Source: Myxococcales bacterium FL481 (GTDB lineage Bacteria; Myxococcota_A; Polyangia; Nannocystales; Nannocystaceae). From it: DNA of 38,453 nucleotides. Each line of letters opens with the position of its first letter. The first letter of the stretch is position 1. The stretch is taken from NCBI GenBank assembly GCA_006508105.1, contig QKPP01000221.1:1-38453 (forward strand). Direction: 5' to 3'. The position numbers and the translations under genes are program-made. A model generated the notes under the pieces. It made no database searches and was not told the DNA's origin. It was given only the letters and a program-made list of their open reading frames with translations. Of this stretch, positions 8,411 to 15,127 are shown in pieces.

Positions 8411-9853
8411 TCAGGGGCCGGATTGGCAGACGTGGTCGACGCAACAATCCGCGTCGGCGCAACTCGAGCAGTCTTGCTGGTCGTCGAGCGGATCGCACTC
8501 GCGGCAACTCGGCGGCGGCAGACCGGCTTCGTCGACAATCCGCCCTGCTACAAAGAGCACGGGATCCGGCGCTGGGTGCAAATCCACCGGACCCGGGCCG
8601 TGATCGTAGCCACTGGCGAAACATGCGGTGCCATTCGAGAGCCCCTCGAGCTCGAGTTGGTACCGGCCCCAATGCAATGGGTCGCTGGTCAGCTGCATCA
8701 CATCGCGGCAGGGCAGCGTGAGCGAACCATCGTCATCGACTGTGCCCTGGCCCACATGCAGCAGCTCTGGGCCAAGTGGCAGGCCCTCGTCGTCGAGGAC
8801 GCGCAAACGCACAGTGTCGATGGCCAGGTTGCCGCCGAGGTGAGATGGTGGCCGACAACTGCGCAACGTGGCGTCGTCGTCCGCATCGCCGCGAAACAGA
8901 ACAAACCCGCTCAGTGGTCGAACGATCGGGTTGAGGAAGTCGTCGCGGTCGAAGTCGACGTCCAGCTGGAGTGAGGCCCCCGGGTAAAACGTGGTGGAGG
9001 CGACCGGCTGGCTGAGCTCCTCGGCACAGCTGGCGAGGTCGCCGAGAGCCCCGGCCCCCGGCCTGGCCGCCACGACCGCGATCTCTCGCGCGGCTCGTCC
9101 GGCGGCAGGGTCGATGGTCAGGCGAACGACTTGGTACTGGTCGTTGCACGGCAGGCACTCGACCGCCTGGCCGTCGACTTTGATCGCCAGGTACGGCACG
9201 TCCAGGTCGCGGCACCGCAGCTGCGGGTGCTCGTTGAAGAACGTCGGTTTGAACGCCACTCGCGTGAATCCGTGCACAGCGGTGTGTTCATCGCCAGCCG
9301 GGTTGTCTTGACAGGAGGGATCGACGAGATCGACGAGCCCGTCTTCGTCGTTGTCGAGACCGTCTTCGCATGCCGTTGGCGAGGGGATGTAGACCGGATC
9401 GAGGTCGATCGTGGCATTTTCCTCCACGACGAACGGCTCAGTTCTGACCTCCGAGCGCGAATAGCTTCGTTGCCCTCGGACGAGGCCGGTGAGGACGAGT
9501 TCGTAGGTGCCCGCGTCGAGGGCCGGACCGTCCAGCATGGCCTGCTCCTCCTGGAACGCTCGCGGAAAACACGGAAAACGCTGCTCGGCGACCGGAATGG
9601 AGGCCTCGGTGCCGTCCTCGGTTGCCTCGCCATCGGCGCCGCGTGGGGCGGTCTCCGTTGCGAACGCCTGGACCCAAACCTCGTCAAGCCCGACCTCGGA
9701 ACACTGGGTGCGACGGGTCAAGGACCGGGTCTGGTTGTCGCGTTGCTCGATCCCCCAGCGCAGACGGTAGCTCGGCGGCTCTTGGCAGGCGCCCAGGAGG
9801 CCGACCAAGGAGGAGACGGCCAGCGCGCGGGGTATCATGGGCGACGCAGTCAT
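8411..9853 (-). CDS. Myxobacterial lipoprotein with Asp-rich DGxDNDxDG motif
   Basis: A 480-residue predicted lipoprotein: the signal peptide ends LVGLLGAC, with the lipid-acceptor Cys at about residue 23. The mature start has the pattern YRLRWGIE, Cys, VWVQAF, FPC, then AGTYELVLTGL, shared with the two lipoproteins encoded just upstream. In the middle, CEDGLDNDEDGLVDLVDPSC is an Asp-rich, probably calcium-binding motif common in myxobacterial surface proteins. A second beta-rich region follows, and a Cys-dense tail ends the protein (CRECDPLDDQQDCSSCADAD, then further Cys). I used the ATG at 9853; another ATG at 9838 would also leave a signal peptide. It is the last gene of a three-lipoprotein operon. 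Function is unknown. Confidence 0.72.
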   Translation of the reverse strand: MTASPMIPRALAVSSLVGLLGACQEPPSYRLRWGIEQRDNQTRSLTRRTQCSEVGLDEVWVQAFATETAPRGADGEATEDGTEASIPVAEQRFPCFPRAFQEEQAMLDGPALDAGTYELVLTGLVRGQRSYSRSEVRTEPFVVEENATIDLDPVYIPSPTACEDGLDNDEDGLVDLVDPSCQDNPAGDEHTAVHGFTRVAFKPTFFNEHPQLRCRDLDVPYLAIKVDGQAVECLPCNDQYQVVRLTIDPAAGRAAREIAVVAARPGAGALGDLASCAEELSQPVASTTFYPGASLQLDVDFDRDDFLNPIVRPLSGFVLFRGDADDDATLRSCRPPSHLGGNLAIDTVRLRVLDDEGLPLGPELLHVGQGTVDDDGSLTLPCRDVMQLTSDPLHWGRYQLELEGLSNGTACFASGYDHGPGPVDLHPAPDPVLFVAGRIVDEAGLPPPSCRECDPLDDQQDCSSCADADCCVDHVCQSGP

Positions 9854-9890
9854 CGGGAGCGGCTCGGGGCGCAGCGGCAAGACCGACCGT

Positions 9891-10730
9891 CTAACACCCT
9901 AACGCGGCTAGATCCAGCGGGAACACTCCGGTCCGGCCGTCGTGGCGAAGCGTCGCCTGGCAGCTTCGGTTGCCATCCAATGTGATGACCAGCCGGTAAT
10001 CGCCGCGATCCAGGACCGGGAAGGAGTGCAGGCCACCGAGCTCCGCGCAGTCATGGACCTGGTCATTGAGGAGCAAGGCACGATCGCTGGCCAGGTTCAC
10101 CCGGTAGCTCGACGTTTCTGTCTCGTCGTCGACCGCGACAAGGGTGGTCTCCACGTCTGCGTACTCCAAGCGGGCCTGAAACGAGTGGCAAGTTTGTTCG
10201 CCTCGCAGGTCGATCACCAGGTTGAACGCGTCGGGCCGAAACTGGAAGTGCAGCAGTTCGAGCGCGTCGGCGATGACCGAGACCTCGGTGTGCACGTCGT
10301 CCAGCACGAGCGGGATCCCGGTCGCACCGCGCCGACTGGGATCGTCCATCGCGGTGGCGTGTATCGCGTAGGTTCCCGGTCGCAGATCGAGGAAGATGTT
10401 GCTCAGCGTCAGATACCGCTCTTGCTCCGTGCGGAACCCCTCGTCGCACGAGAAGTCGTAGGCAGCGGCCCGGTCGCTGTCGTCGACGTCCTCGATCTCC
10501 AAGTGCACGTCGGTGGCGAACGCTCCGGCACAGCGGCGAATCGCCTCGGGAGACTCGGTGTCGGCGGTGTTGACCTCGTCGAACTGCCAGCTGAACTCGA
10601 TGCCGCTGACCGCCGGATCGGGCAACACGCAGGCTCCCATCGTCGCCGAGACGAGCAGCCCCGCGCCGCAGAGGACCACGCGGCGAGGGAGGGGCAACAA
10701 GCGACGGATTGGTTCACACGTCGGGGTCAC
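9891..10730 (-). CDS. Hypothetical lipoprotein, middle gene of a three-lipoprotein operon
   Basis: A 279-residue predicted lipoprotein starting with GTG at 10730. The signal peptide has a basic n-region, a hydrophobic core and the lipobox ATMGAC. The mature part begins with IEFSWQFDEVN, then a Cys, VHLEIEDVDD, FSC, and LRPGTYAIHATAMD. This order matches the start of both neighbouring lipoproteins. Downstream are further beta-strand-like segments and paired Cys residues that could form disulphides in the periplasm or at the surface. The start lies 17 bases inside the end of the upstream gene, implying coupled translation. Not a family I can name; a beta-sandwich envelope protein is inferred. 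Confidence 0.7.
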   Translation of the reverse strand: MTPTCEPIRRLLPLPRRVVLCGAGLLVSATMGACVLPDPAVSGIEFSWQFDEVNTADTESPEAIRRCAGAFATDVHLEIEDVDDSDRAAAYDFSCDEGFRTEQERYLTLSNIFLDLRPGTYAIHATAMDDPSRRGATGIPLVLDDVHTEVSVIADALELLHFQFRPDAFNLVIDLRGEQTCHSFQARLEYADVETTLVAVDDETETSSYRVNLASDRALLLNDQVHDCAELGGLHSFPVLDRGDYRLVITLDGNRSCQATLRHDGRTGVFPLDLAALGC

Positions 10731-11301
10731 GGCAAAGCTCCAAGTCGAGTCGAGGACTTTCGCTGAGATCGACGTTATGCACCACGAACTGATAAACGGA
10801 TAGGTCGGTCAGCGCACCGCCGCTGACCCGCCGGCGCCGCGGCCCCGGCACGCCGATACACTGGCTCGACGCGATAAACCAGGTGCCGCGTGCAGGCACC
10901 ACCACCACTTCCGCGGTCACCAGGTACGGTTCGTCCGCGGCGGGGACATCGGTGAGCGTGTGTCGTCCGTGCACGCAGCGGAAGTGGGCGGGCGCGATCA
11001 CCTGGCAGGCTTCGGCCTCCGCCGTGGTTTCAGCTGCGCTGGCGCAGTCCGGGTCGGAGAGCGTCAGTTGCACAATCAGGTCGGCGGTGGTGGGCCCGTC
11101 GGCATCTCGCGCGGGCAATCGGCAGCTGTCTTTGCGCAGATCGCTCGGCACGTACGCCTGGGTGTTGCGGTCCACGAACACCCAGTTGAGCTCGACTTGG
11201 CCCACATCGGCGGTGCAGCCGGAGCCCCCGATCGTTCCCGCCAGCCCCGTCAGGATCCGGGCGTGGGCACGTGTGCGCTTGCGAACCACCCGGGAGAGCA
11301 T
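10714..11301 (-). CDS. Hypothetical lipoprotein, first gene of a three-lipoprotein operon
   Basis: A 195-residue predicted lipoprotein. The ATG at 11301 gives a very basic n-region (RVVRKRTRAHAR), a hydrophobic core and the lipobox IGGSGC at about residue 29. Longer readings of this frame run into tolQ and are rejected. The mature protein starts VELNWVFVDRN, then Cys, ADLIVQLTLSD, FRC and LTDVPAADEPYLVTAEV, the same order of elements as in the next two genes. It shares a 63-base divergent upstream region with tolQ, so the operon and the tol genes may be expressed together. No catalytic motif is visible. Confidence 0.68.
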   Translation of the reverse strand: MLSRVVRKRTRAHARILTGLAGTIGGSGCTADVGQVELNWVFVDRNTQAYVPSDLRKDSCRLPARDADGPTTADLIVQLTLSDPDCASAAETTAEAEACQVIAPAHFRCVHGRHTLTDVPAADEPYLVTAEVVVVPARGTWFIASSQCIGVPGPRRRRVSGGALTDLSVYQFVVHNVDLSESPRLDLELCRDPDV

Positions 11302-11325
11302 AGCAAGCCGGCCTCGCGGGTTCGA

Positions 11326-11355
11326 TTGACCCCCGCGCCGTGCCGCGTGTAGCCT
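11326..11355 (+). promoter_or_regulatory. Candidate sigma-70-like promoter for tolQRAB
   Basis: TTGACC (11326-11331) and TAGCCT (11350-11355) are separated by 18 bases, a fair match to a housekeeping promoter. The predicted start of transcription is about 11362, only a few bases before the GTG start of tolQ at 11365, so the mRNA would be nearly leaderless. Based on pattern only. Confidence 0.4.
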
Positions 11356-11364
11356 TCGCGCGCC

Positions 11365-12081
11365 GTGCTTGTCGCTGATTTGGCCTTCTCCGTACCGGCT
11401 TTGCTGGCCGCCGTAGACCTCGTCAAGCTGCTCGCGGCGTCGCAAGGCATCGTGCTCGGCGTGGTGATCATGCTGCTGACGCTGGTCGCGCTGTGTTGCT
11501 TCGTCATTCTCTACAAGTTGATCCACATCAGTCAGGCGCAGTCGCAGTCGATTTCGTTTCTCGACCGATTCTGGGAGAGCAAACACCTCGATGGGATCTA
11601 TCGCGATACGGAGAACCTCAAGTACAGCCCGCTCGCGCAGATGTTTCGCGCGGGGTACATCGAGCTGTCGAAGGTGAAGAAGACGTCCGGCCGCGGCGAC
11701 TCCATGCACGACAAAATGGAGGACACCGCCAACATCGAGCGCGCACTGCACCGAGCGCGGGTCAGCGAGATGACCAAGCTCGAGAACCTGCTCCCGTTCC
11801 TGGCCACCACCGGCTCGGCCGCGCCGTTTATCGGCTTGTTCGGCACGGTATGGGGCATTATGGACGCGTTTTTGAGCATCGCGGCTCAAGGCAGCGCGGA
11901 GCTTAGCGAAGTCGCGCAGCCCATCGCAGAGGCCCTGGTGACCACGGCGTTGGCGCTAGCGAGTGCGGTCCCCGCCGTGGTGGCGTACAACTACTTCAAT
12001 CGCCGGCTCAAGGTGTTGTCCGCCGAGATGCAGACCTTCGCGTCGGACTACCTCAACATCATTCGCCGGCACTTTTTCTAG
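11365..12081 (+). CDS. tolQ: TolQ/ExbB-type proton channel subunit
   Basis: Inner-membrane component of the Tol motor (MotA/TolQ/ExbB family), which uses the proton gradient to drive the TolA-like protein. The 238-residue protein has the classic layout: a first transmembrane helix ([20 protein letters not shown]), a cytoplasmic loop, then two helices ([20 protein letters not shown] and [20 protein letters not shown]). The [17 protein letters not shown] signature is diagnostic. The start is a GTG with no obvious ribosome-binding site, consistent with a nearly leaderless mRNA. The gene order tolQ-tolR-tolA-like-tolB supports Tol rather than an Exb/TonB role. Confidence 0.92.
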   Translation: MLVADLAFSVPALLAAVDLVKLLAASQGIVLGVVIMLLTLVALCCFVILYKLIHISQAQSQSISFLDRFWESKHLDGIYRDTENLKYSPLAQMFRAGYIELSKVKKTSGRGDSMHDKMEDTANIERALHRARVSEMTKLENLLPFLATTGSAAPFIGLFGTVWGIMDAFLSIAAQGSAELSEVAQPIAEALVTTALALASAVPAVVAYNYFNRRLKVLSAEMQTFASDYLNIIRRHFF

Positions 12082-12098
12082 CCTGAGTTCCGGCCACG

Positions 12099-12164
12099 AT
12101 GCTTCGCTTCACCTGCGCGGGTCGGCTGAGGAAGAGCGTGGGCGCCGCCGAGAGAGGGAGCTAA
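12099..12164 (+). CDS. 21-codon reading frame directly before tolR (possible leader peptide)
   Basis: ATG at 12099 opens a 21-residue frame (beginning MLRFTCAGRL) that ends in TAA at 12162-12164. The GTG start of tolR follows with no gap and in the same frame. The tolR ribosome-binding site lies inside it. It could be a coupling leader or a chance open frame; its own ribosome-binding site is weak. Confidence 0.25.
   Translation: MLRFTCAGRLRKSVGAAERGS
12153..12160 (+). promoter_or_regulatory. Ribosome-binding site of tolR
   Basis: AGAGGGAG lies 4 bases before the GTG at 12165. It is a strong purine-rich site and fixes the tolR start, since an in-frame TAA immediately precedes the GTG. Confidence 0.6.
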
Positions 12165-12608
12165 GTGGCCGGTATTATTACATCGAGCGACGCGGCCGCG
12201 GGGGATGAACCTTTGGCGGCGATCAACGTTACATCGTTGGTCGACGTGATGTTTTGCCTGCTCATCATGTTCATGGTCGCGACCCCGTTGATGTCCAAGG
12301 CGCAACGGGTGGAGTTGCCCAAGGCCCCCGGGGCCAAGATCTCGGCGGAGGCCTTCAAGTTCAGCTTCATCACCATCGATGCGTCCGGTCAGGTCTTCGT
12401 CGGGGATCTTCCGTTGGCACGTGACACGGAGAAGATGACGGAGGAGCTATCGACCAACGCTCGACTCAAAGAGCAGGGAATGGCGTTCATCCAGGGCGAC
12501 GCGAAGGTGCCATATGAGCGCATCGTCGACGTGCTGGTTGCGCTCAAGCAAGCCGGCATCGCCGACGTCGGTTTCGTGACCGATCCGAGGGTGGGTAAGA
12601 CGCGATGA
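12165..12608 (+). CDS. tolR: TolR/ExbD-type channel subunit
   Basis: Small inner-membrane partner of TolQ, 147 residues. It has a short cytoplasmic lead, one transmembrane helix (SLVDVMFCLLIMFMVATPL) carrying the conserved proton-relay Asp of the NVTSLVDVMF motif, and a periplasmic domain ending in the ADVGFVTDP strand. The family usually has Pro where this protein has Ser in NVTSLVD. The GTG start is set by the preceding in-frame TAA and a strong ribosome-binding site. Its TGA overlaps the ATG of the next gene by four bases (ATGA), indicating translational coupling. Confidence 0.9.
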   Translation: MAGIITSSDAAAGDEPLAAINVTSLVDVMFCLLIMFMVATPLMSKAQRVELPKAPGAKISAEAFKFSFITIDASGQVFVGDLPLARDTEKMTEELSTNARLKEQGMAFIQGDAKVPYERIVDVLVALKQAGIADVGFVTDPRVGKTR

Positions 12609-13447
12609 GTGGTGTACGACCCGTGCGCACCGTCCCCGCGATCTTGTCGCCGCTGACGGCGGTGTGGGGAGAGGTCCGGTCGCTGTTCTCGGTGCCGCTG
12701 GCGTTCATCGGAGGGTTTCTGGGCACCATCATCGTCTGCGCGGGGGCGGTGGCGCTGGTGTTTTGGGCGCCCAACTTCGCGCTCGCGTCCGGCGAGGAAG
12801 AAGACGACGAGTTTGAACTCGAGTTTCAGCCGGGCGCGCTGGTTCGGCTCGGAAAGAAGCTCGATGAGAAGGATCTGCCCGAGAAAATCATCGTCCAAGA
12901 GACCTATGTGGAGGAGCAGGCGGTCACCGAGGCGCTGACCAAAGACGACAAGAAACAGCCCGACCCCGAGCCGAAGAAGAAGGACGAAACCACCAAGAAG
13001 CCGAAGAACAAGCCGTCGAAAAAGAAGACCGGGAAGAAGTCCGACCACGAGCAGAAGTCCAACAACCCGTGGAATGATCTGCCGACGGTCGATCAGCTCC
13101 CGGGCGATCCGTTCGGCGATCCCGCGGGCTGGTCCGACATGGTCAAAGAAGGCGATCCATGGGCCACGTCGGTCATGAAGGCCCTCAACAACATGCGGGT
13201 CCCGTCGTGGGCGGCTCAGTCCAAGCAGGGCCAGTACGGTTTCAAGCTCAAGATCTGCAAAGACGGGCGAGTCGACCAGGTCCTGCAAAAGCAAAGCTCG
13301 GGCAATGCCGAGCTGGACGGCGCGGTCCGAGCCGAACTGCTCAAACTCCAGATTCCACGGCCGCCCGCATCGGTTATCAAGCAGATGAAGGGCTCGTGCG
13401 TCACGCTCAAGTACACGTTTATCTGGCGCGCGGGACGGGTCAAGTAG
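12605..13447 (+). CDS. TolA/TonB-like periplasm-spanning protein
   Basis: A 280-residue protein in the tolA position. One N-terminal transmembrane helix (about residues 35-60, FIGGFLGTIIVCAGAVALVF) anchors it. A strongly charged linker follows, with a Glu/Asp part and then a Lys/Pro-rich part (KKPKNKPSKKKTGKK). The C-terminal domain resembles TonB/TolA C-termini: FKLKICKDGRVDQVLQ, a helix (ELDGAVRAELLKLQIP) and a final strand (SCVTLKYTFIW). It should transmit force from TolQ/TolR across the periplasm. The linker is much shorter than in enterobacterial TolA, and the sequence could equally be called a TonB homologue; position favours TolA. Confidence 0.82.
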   Translation: MSGVRPVRTVPAILSPLTAVWGEVRSLFSVPLAFIGGFLGTIIVCAGAVALVFWAPNFALASGEEEDDEFELEFQPGALVRLGKKLDEKDLPEKIIVQETYVEEQAVTEALTKDDKKQPDPEPKKKDETTKKPKNKPSKKKTGKKSDHEQKSNNPWNDLPTVDQLPGDPFGDPAGWSDMVKEGDPWATSVMKALNNMRVPSWAAQSKQGQYGFKLKICKDGRVDQVLQKQSSGNAELDGAVRAELLKLQIPRPPASVIKQMKGSCVTLKYTFIWRAGRVK

Positions 13448-13831
13448 CGGGCCGTTCTGGCGAGTTCACCGGCTCGCCGAGGGGGTTGCTCGCTGCCGTC
13501 GAGGCGATGGATCACGACGCGGGCGAGTCGCAGCCTTCGCCGACGTCTCCGCGACTTGCGGGCAAGGACGGTGAGTGCAGCCGGGGCGACGCGCGGGGCG
13601 ACGCGTCCGAACGGCGTGGGCCACCCGGGCAACCCCGGACTCGGGGCGCGACAGCTCCTCGATGGTCGAAGCGCTGCGCAGGTGGCGTGTTCACGGCGCG
13701 ACTCGTCGCGCTCGTGCGGTCGGATTCGGTAGCGAACGAGCAAGCGAGCCGGTCGACGAGCTCGACCCCGTGCGCGTGCCCTTTCCTGCCCCCGTCGGGA
13801 CGGGTATGGTTCCCGTGAGCGCAGGTACCTT
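13448..13831. other. 384-base gap between tolA-like gene and tolB
   Basis: No credible gene. Just after the stop, GGCGAG (13459-13464) and CTCGCC (13473-13478) can form a 6-bp hairpin with an 8-base loop; without a T-run it is at best a weak attenuator or terminator. The gap is unusually long inside a tol operon, so tolB may have its own promoter here. I could not pick out a -35/-10 pair. Confidence 0.45.
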
Positions 13832-15091
13832 ATGAAGCTTTCTTTGGTCGGCACTTCGTTTCTTGCCACGGCCCTCGTTGCTGGGGCGTTTTGGGCCGGT
13901 TCGCCGGTTGCGGTCGCGAATGCGAACAACGCGTCCCAGCCCACGACCGTTGACGGTCAGTTTCGGTTGCTTCGCGTGGGCATCCCGGCCGATGGCCGGA
14001 TCGGCGACCTTTTGCGCAAGAACGCTCAGATCTCCAGCGGCTTCGAAGTGATCGATCGTCGCAGCATGGGCGCGCTCGCGAAGGCGCAGTCGTTTAGCGC
14101 CAAGGGCTGGAGCGCGCTGGGAGCCGATGTGGTGATCTTGGCGGATACCTCGGGCGCGCAGATCAAGCTGCGGATGTACGAGTTGTCCAAAGGCGAGCGC
14201 CCGGTGTTGTCGCGCGGCTACGCCAAAGACGAGCTGGTCGCCGCGAACAAGTTCATGAACGAGGTGATCAACCACTACACCGGGGAACCCGGGGTGTTCG
14301 GGTCCCGCATCGCGTTCGTCCGCACCCAGCGTCGGCCGAGTGTGAGCAAGAACGTGCAAAGCGTCGAGATGAACGGCGAGGCCCCGGCCGCGATCACCAG
14401 CAATCGCTCGCTCAACATCTTGCCGTCGATCGGCCCCGGCGGGCAGGTGTTGTTCACCAGCTACGCCAAGCGCAACCCCGATCTGTGGGTCAGCCGAGGC
14501 GGCGGGCAGCCGCAGCGGATCAGCAAGTATCCCGGCCTCAATCTCGGCGGGGTCATGAGTCCCGACGGCGGCACCATCGTGGTGGCTCTGTCGAAAGACG
14601 GCAACTCGGAGCTGTACGCGCTCAACCCGAGCGGCGGGATCAAGGCCCGCTTGACCAACAACTCCGCCATCGACGGGTCGCCGTCATTTAGCAGCGGCGG
14701 ACAGATCGCGTTCGTGTCGAGTCGGGCTGGCGGTCCGCAGATCTTTCGCATGAGCGCGGCGGGCGGCCAGGCCGCGCGCGTGACCAAGAAGGGCACCTAC
14801 AACCAGTCTCCAGACTGGAGCCAAGGCCGGTCGTCGGGGCAGTGGATCGCCTACACGGGGCGCGATTCCTCGAACCGGTACGATATCTTCAAGGTGAACG
14901 TCCAGACCGGAGCCCTCGTTCGTCTCACACAAAATCCGGGACGCAACCTCGATCCGAGTTGGAGTCCGGATGGGCGTTTGATCTCGTACTACCGCGACGG
15001 CGGCGTGTTCGTGGCGAACTCGGACGGGAACAACCAAGTTCAGGTCGTGCGTGGGGCCACGACCCCCGACTGGGGCCCGCGGGCGTACTAG
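13832..15091 (+). CDS. tolB: Tol-Pal system periplasmic protein TolB
   Basis: Periplasmic beta-propeller that interacts with TolA and the peptidoglycan-associated lipoprotein in the Tol-Pal system. The 419-residue protein has a cleavable Sec signal peptide (LVGTSFLATALVAGAFWAG). An N-terminal alpha/beta domain follows, then repeated propeller blades of the WD40-like PD40 type: SPDGGTIVVALSKDG, LYALNPSGG, SPSFSSGGQIAFVS, IFRMSAAGGQ, SPDWS and DPSWSPDGRLISYY. The ATG at 13832 directly precedes the signal peptide. The expected pal gene is absent downstream; an S9 peptidase begins 36 bases after the stop. Confidence 0.92.
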   Translation: MKLSLVGTSFLATALVAGAFWAGSPVAVANANNASQPTTVDGQFRLLRVGIPADGRIGDLLRKNAQISSGFEVIDRRSMGALAKAQSFSAKGWSALGADVVILADTSGAQIKLRMYELSKGERPVLSRGYAKDELVAANKFMNEVINHYTGEPGVFGSRIAFVRTQRRPSVSKNVQSVEMNGEAPAAITSNRSLNILPSIGPGGQVLFTSYAKRNPDLWVSRGGGQPQRISKYPGLNLGGVMSPDGGTIVVALSKDGNSELYALNPSGGIKARLTNNSAIDGSPSFSSGGQIAFVSSRAGGPQIFRMSAAGGQAARVTKKGTYNQSPDWSQGRSSGQWIAYTGRDSSNRYDIFKVNVQTGALVRLTQNPGRNLDPSWSPDGRLISYYRDGGVFVANSDGNNQVQVVRGATTPDWGPRAY

Positions 15092-15127
15092 ACCGGCCTC
15101 TATTCGGCTCGACGCGGACGGGGACGC

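Noticed and set aside
11302-11889. Extended start of the first lipoprotein (391 residues)
   Set aside because: The extension runs antisense through tolQ and hides a good signal peptide that begins at 11301.
12389-13294. 301-residue minus-strand Leu-rich frame across tolR and the tolA-like gene
   Set aside because: It arises from Lys/Glu codons on the other strand (AAG to CTT, GAG to CTC); the plus-strand genes have clear family motifs and overlapping starts.
13159-13818. 219-residue plus-strand frame across the tolA-like gene end and the gap
   Set aside because: It overlaps the tolA-like gene in another frame, is low-complexity and has no plausible start in the gap.
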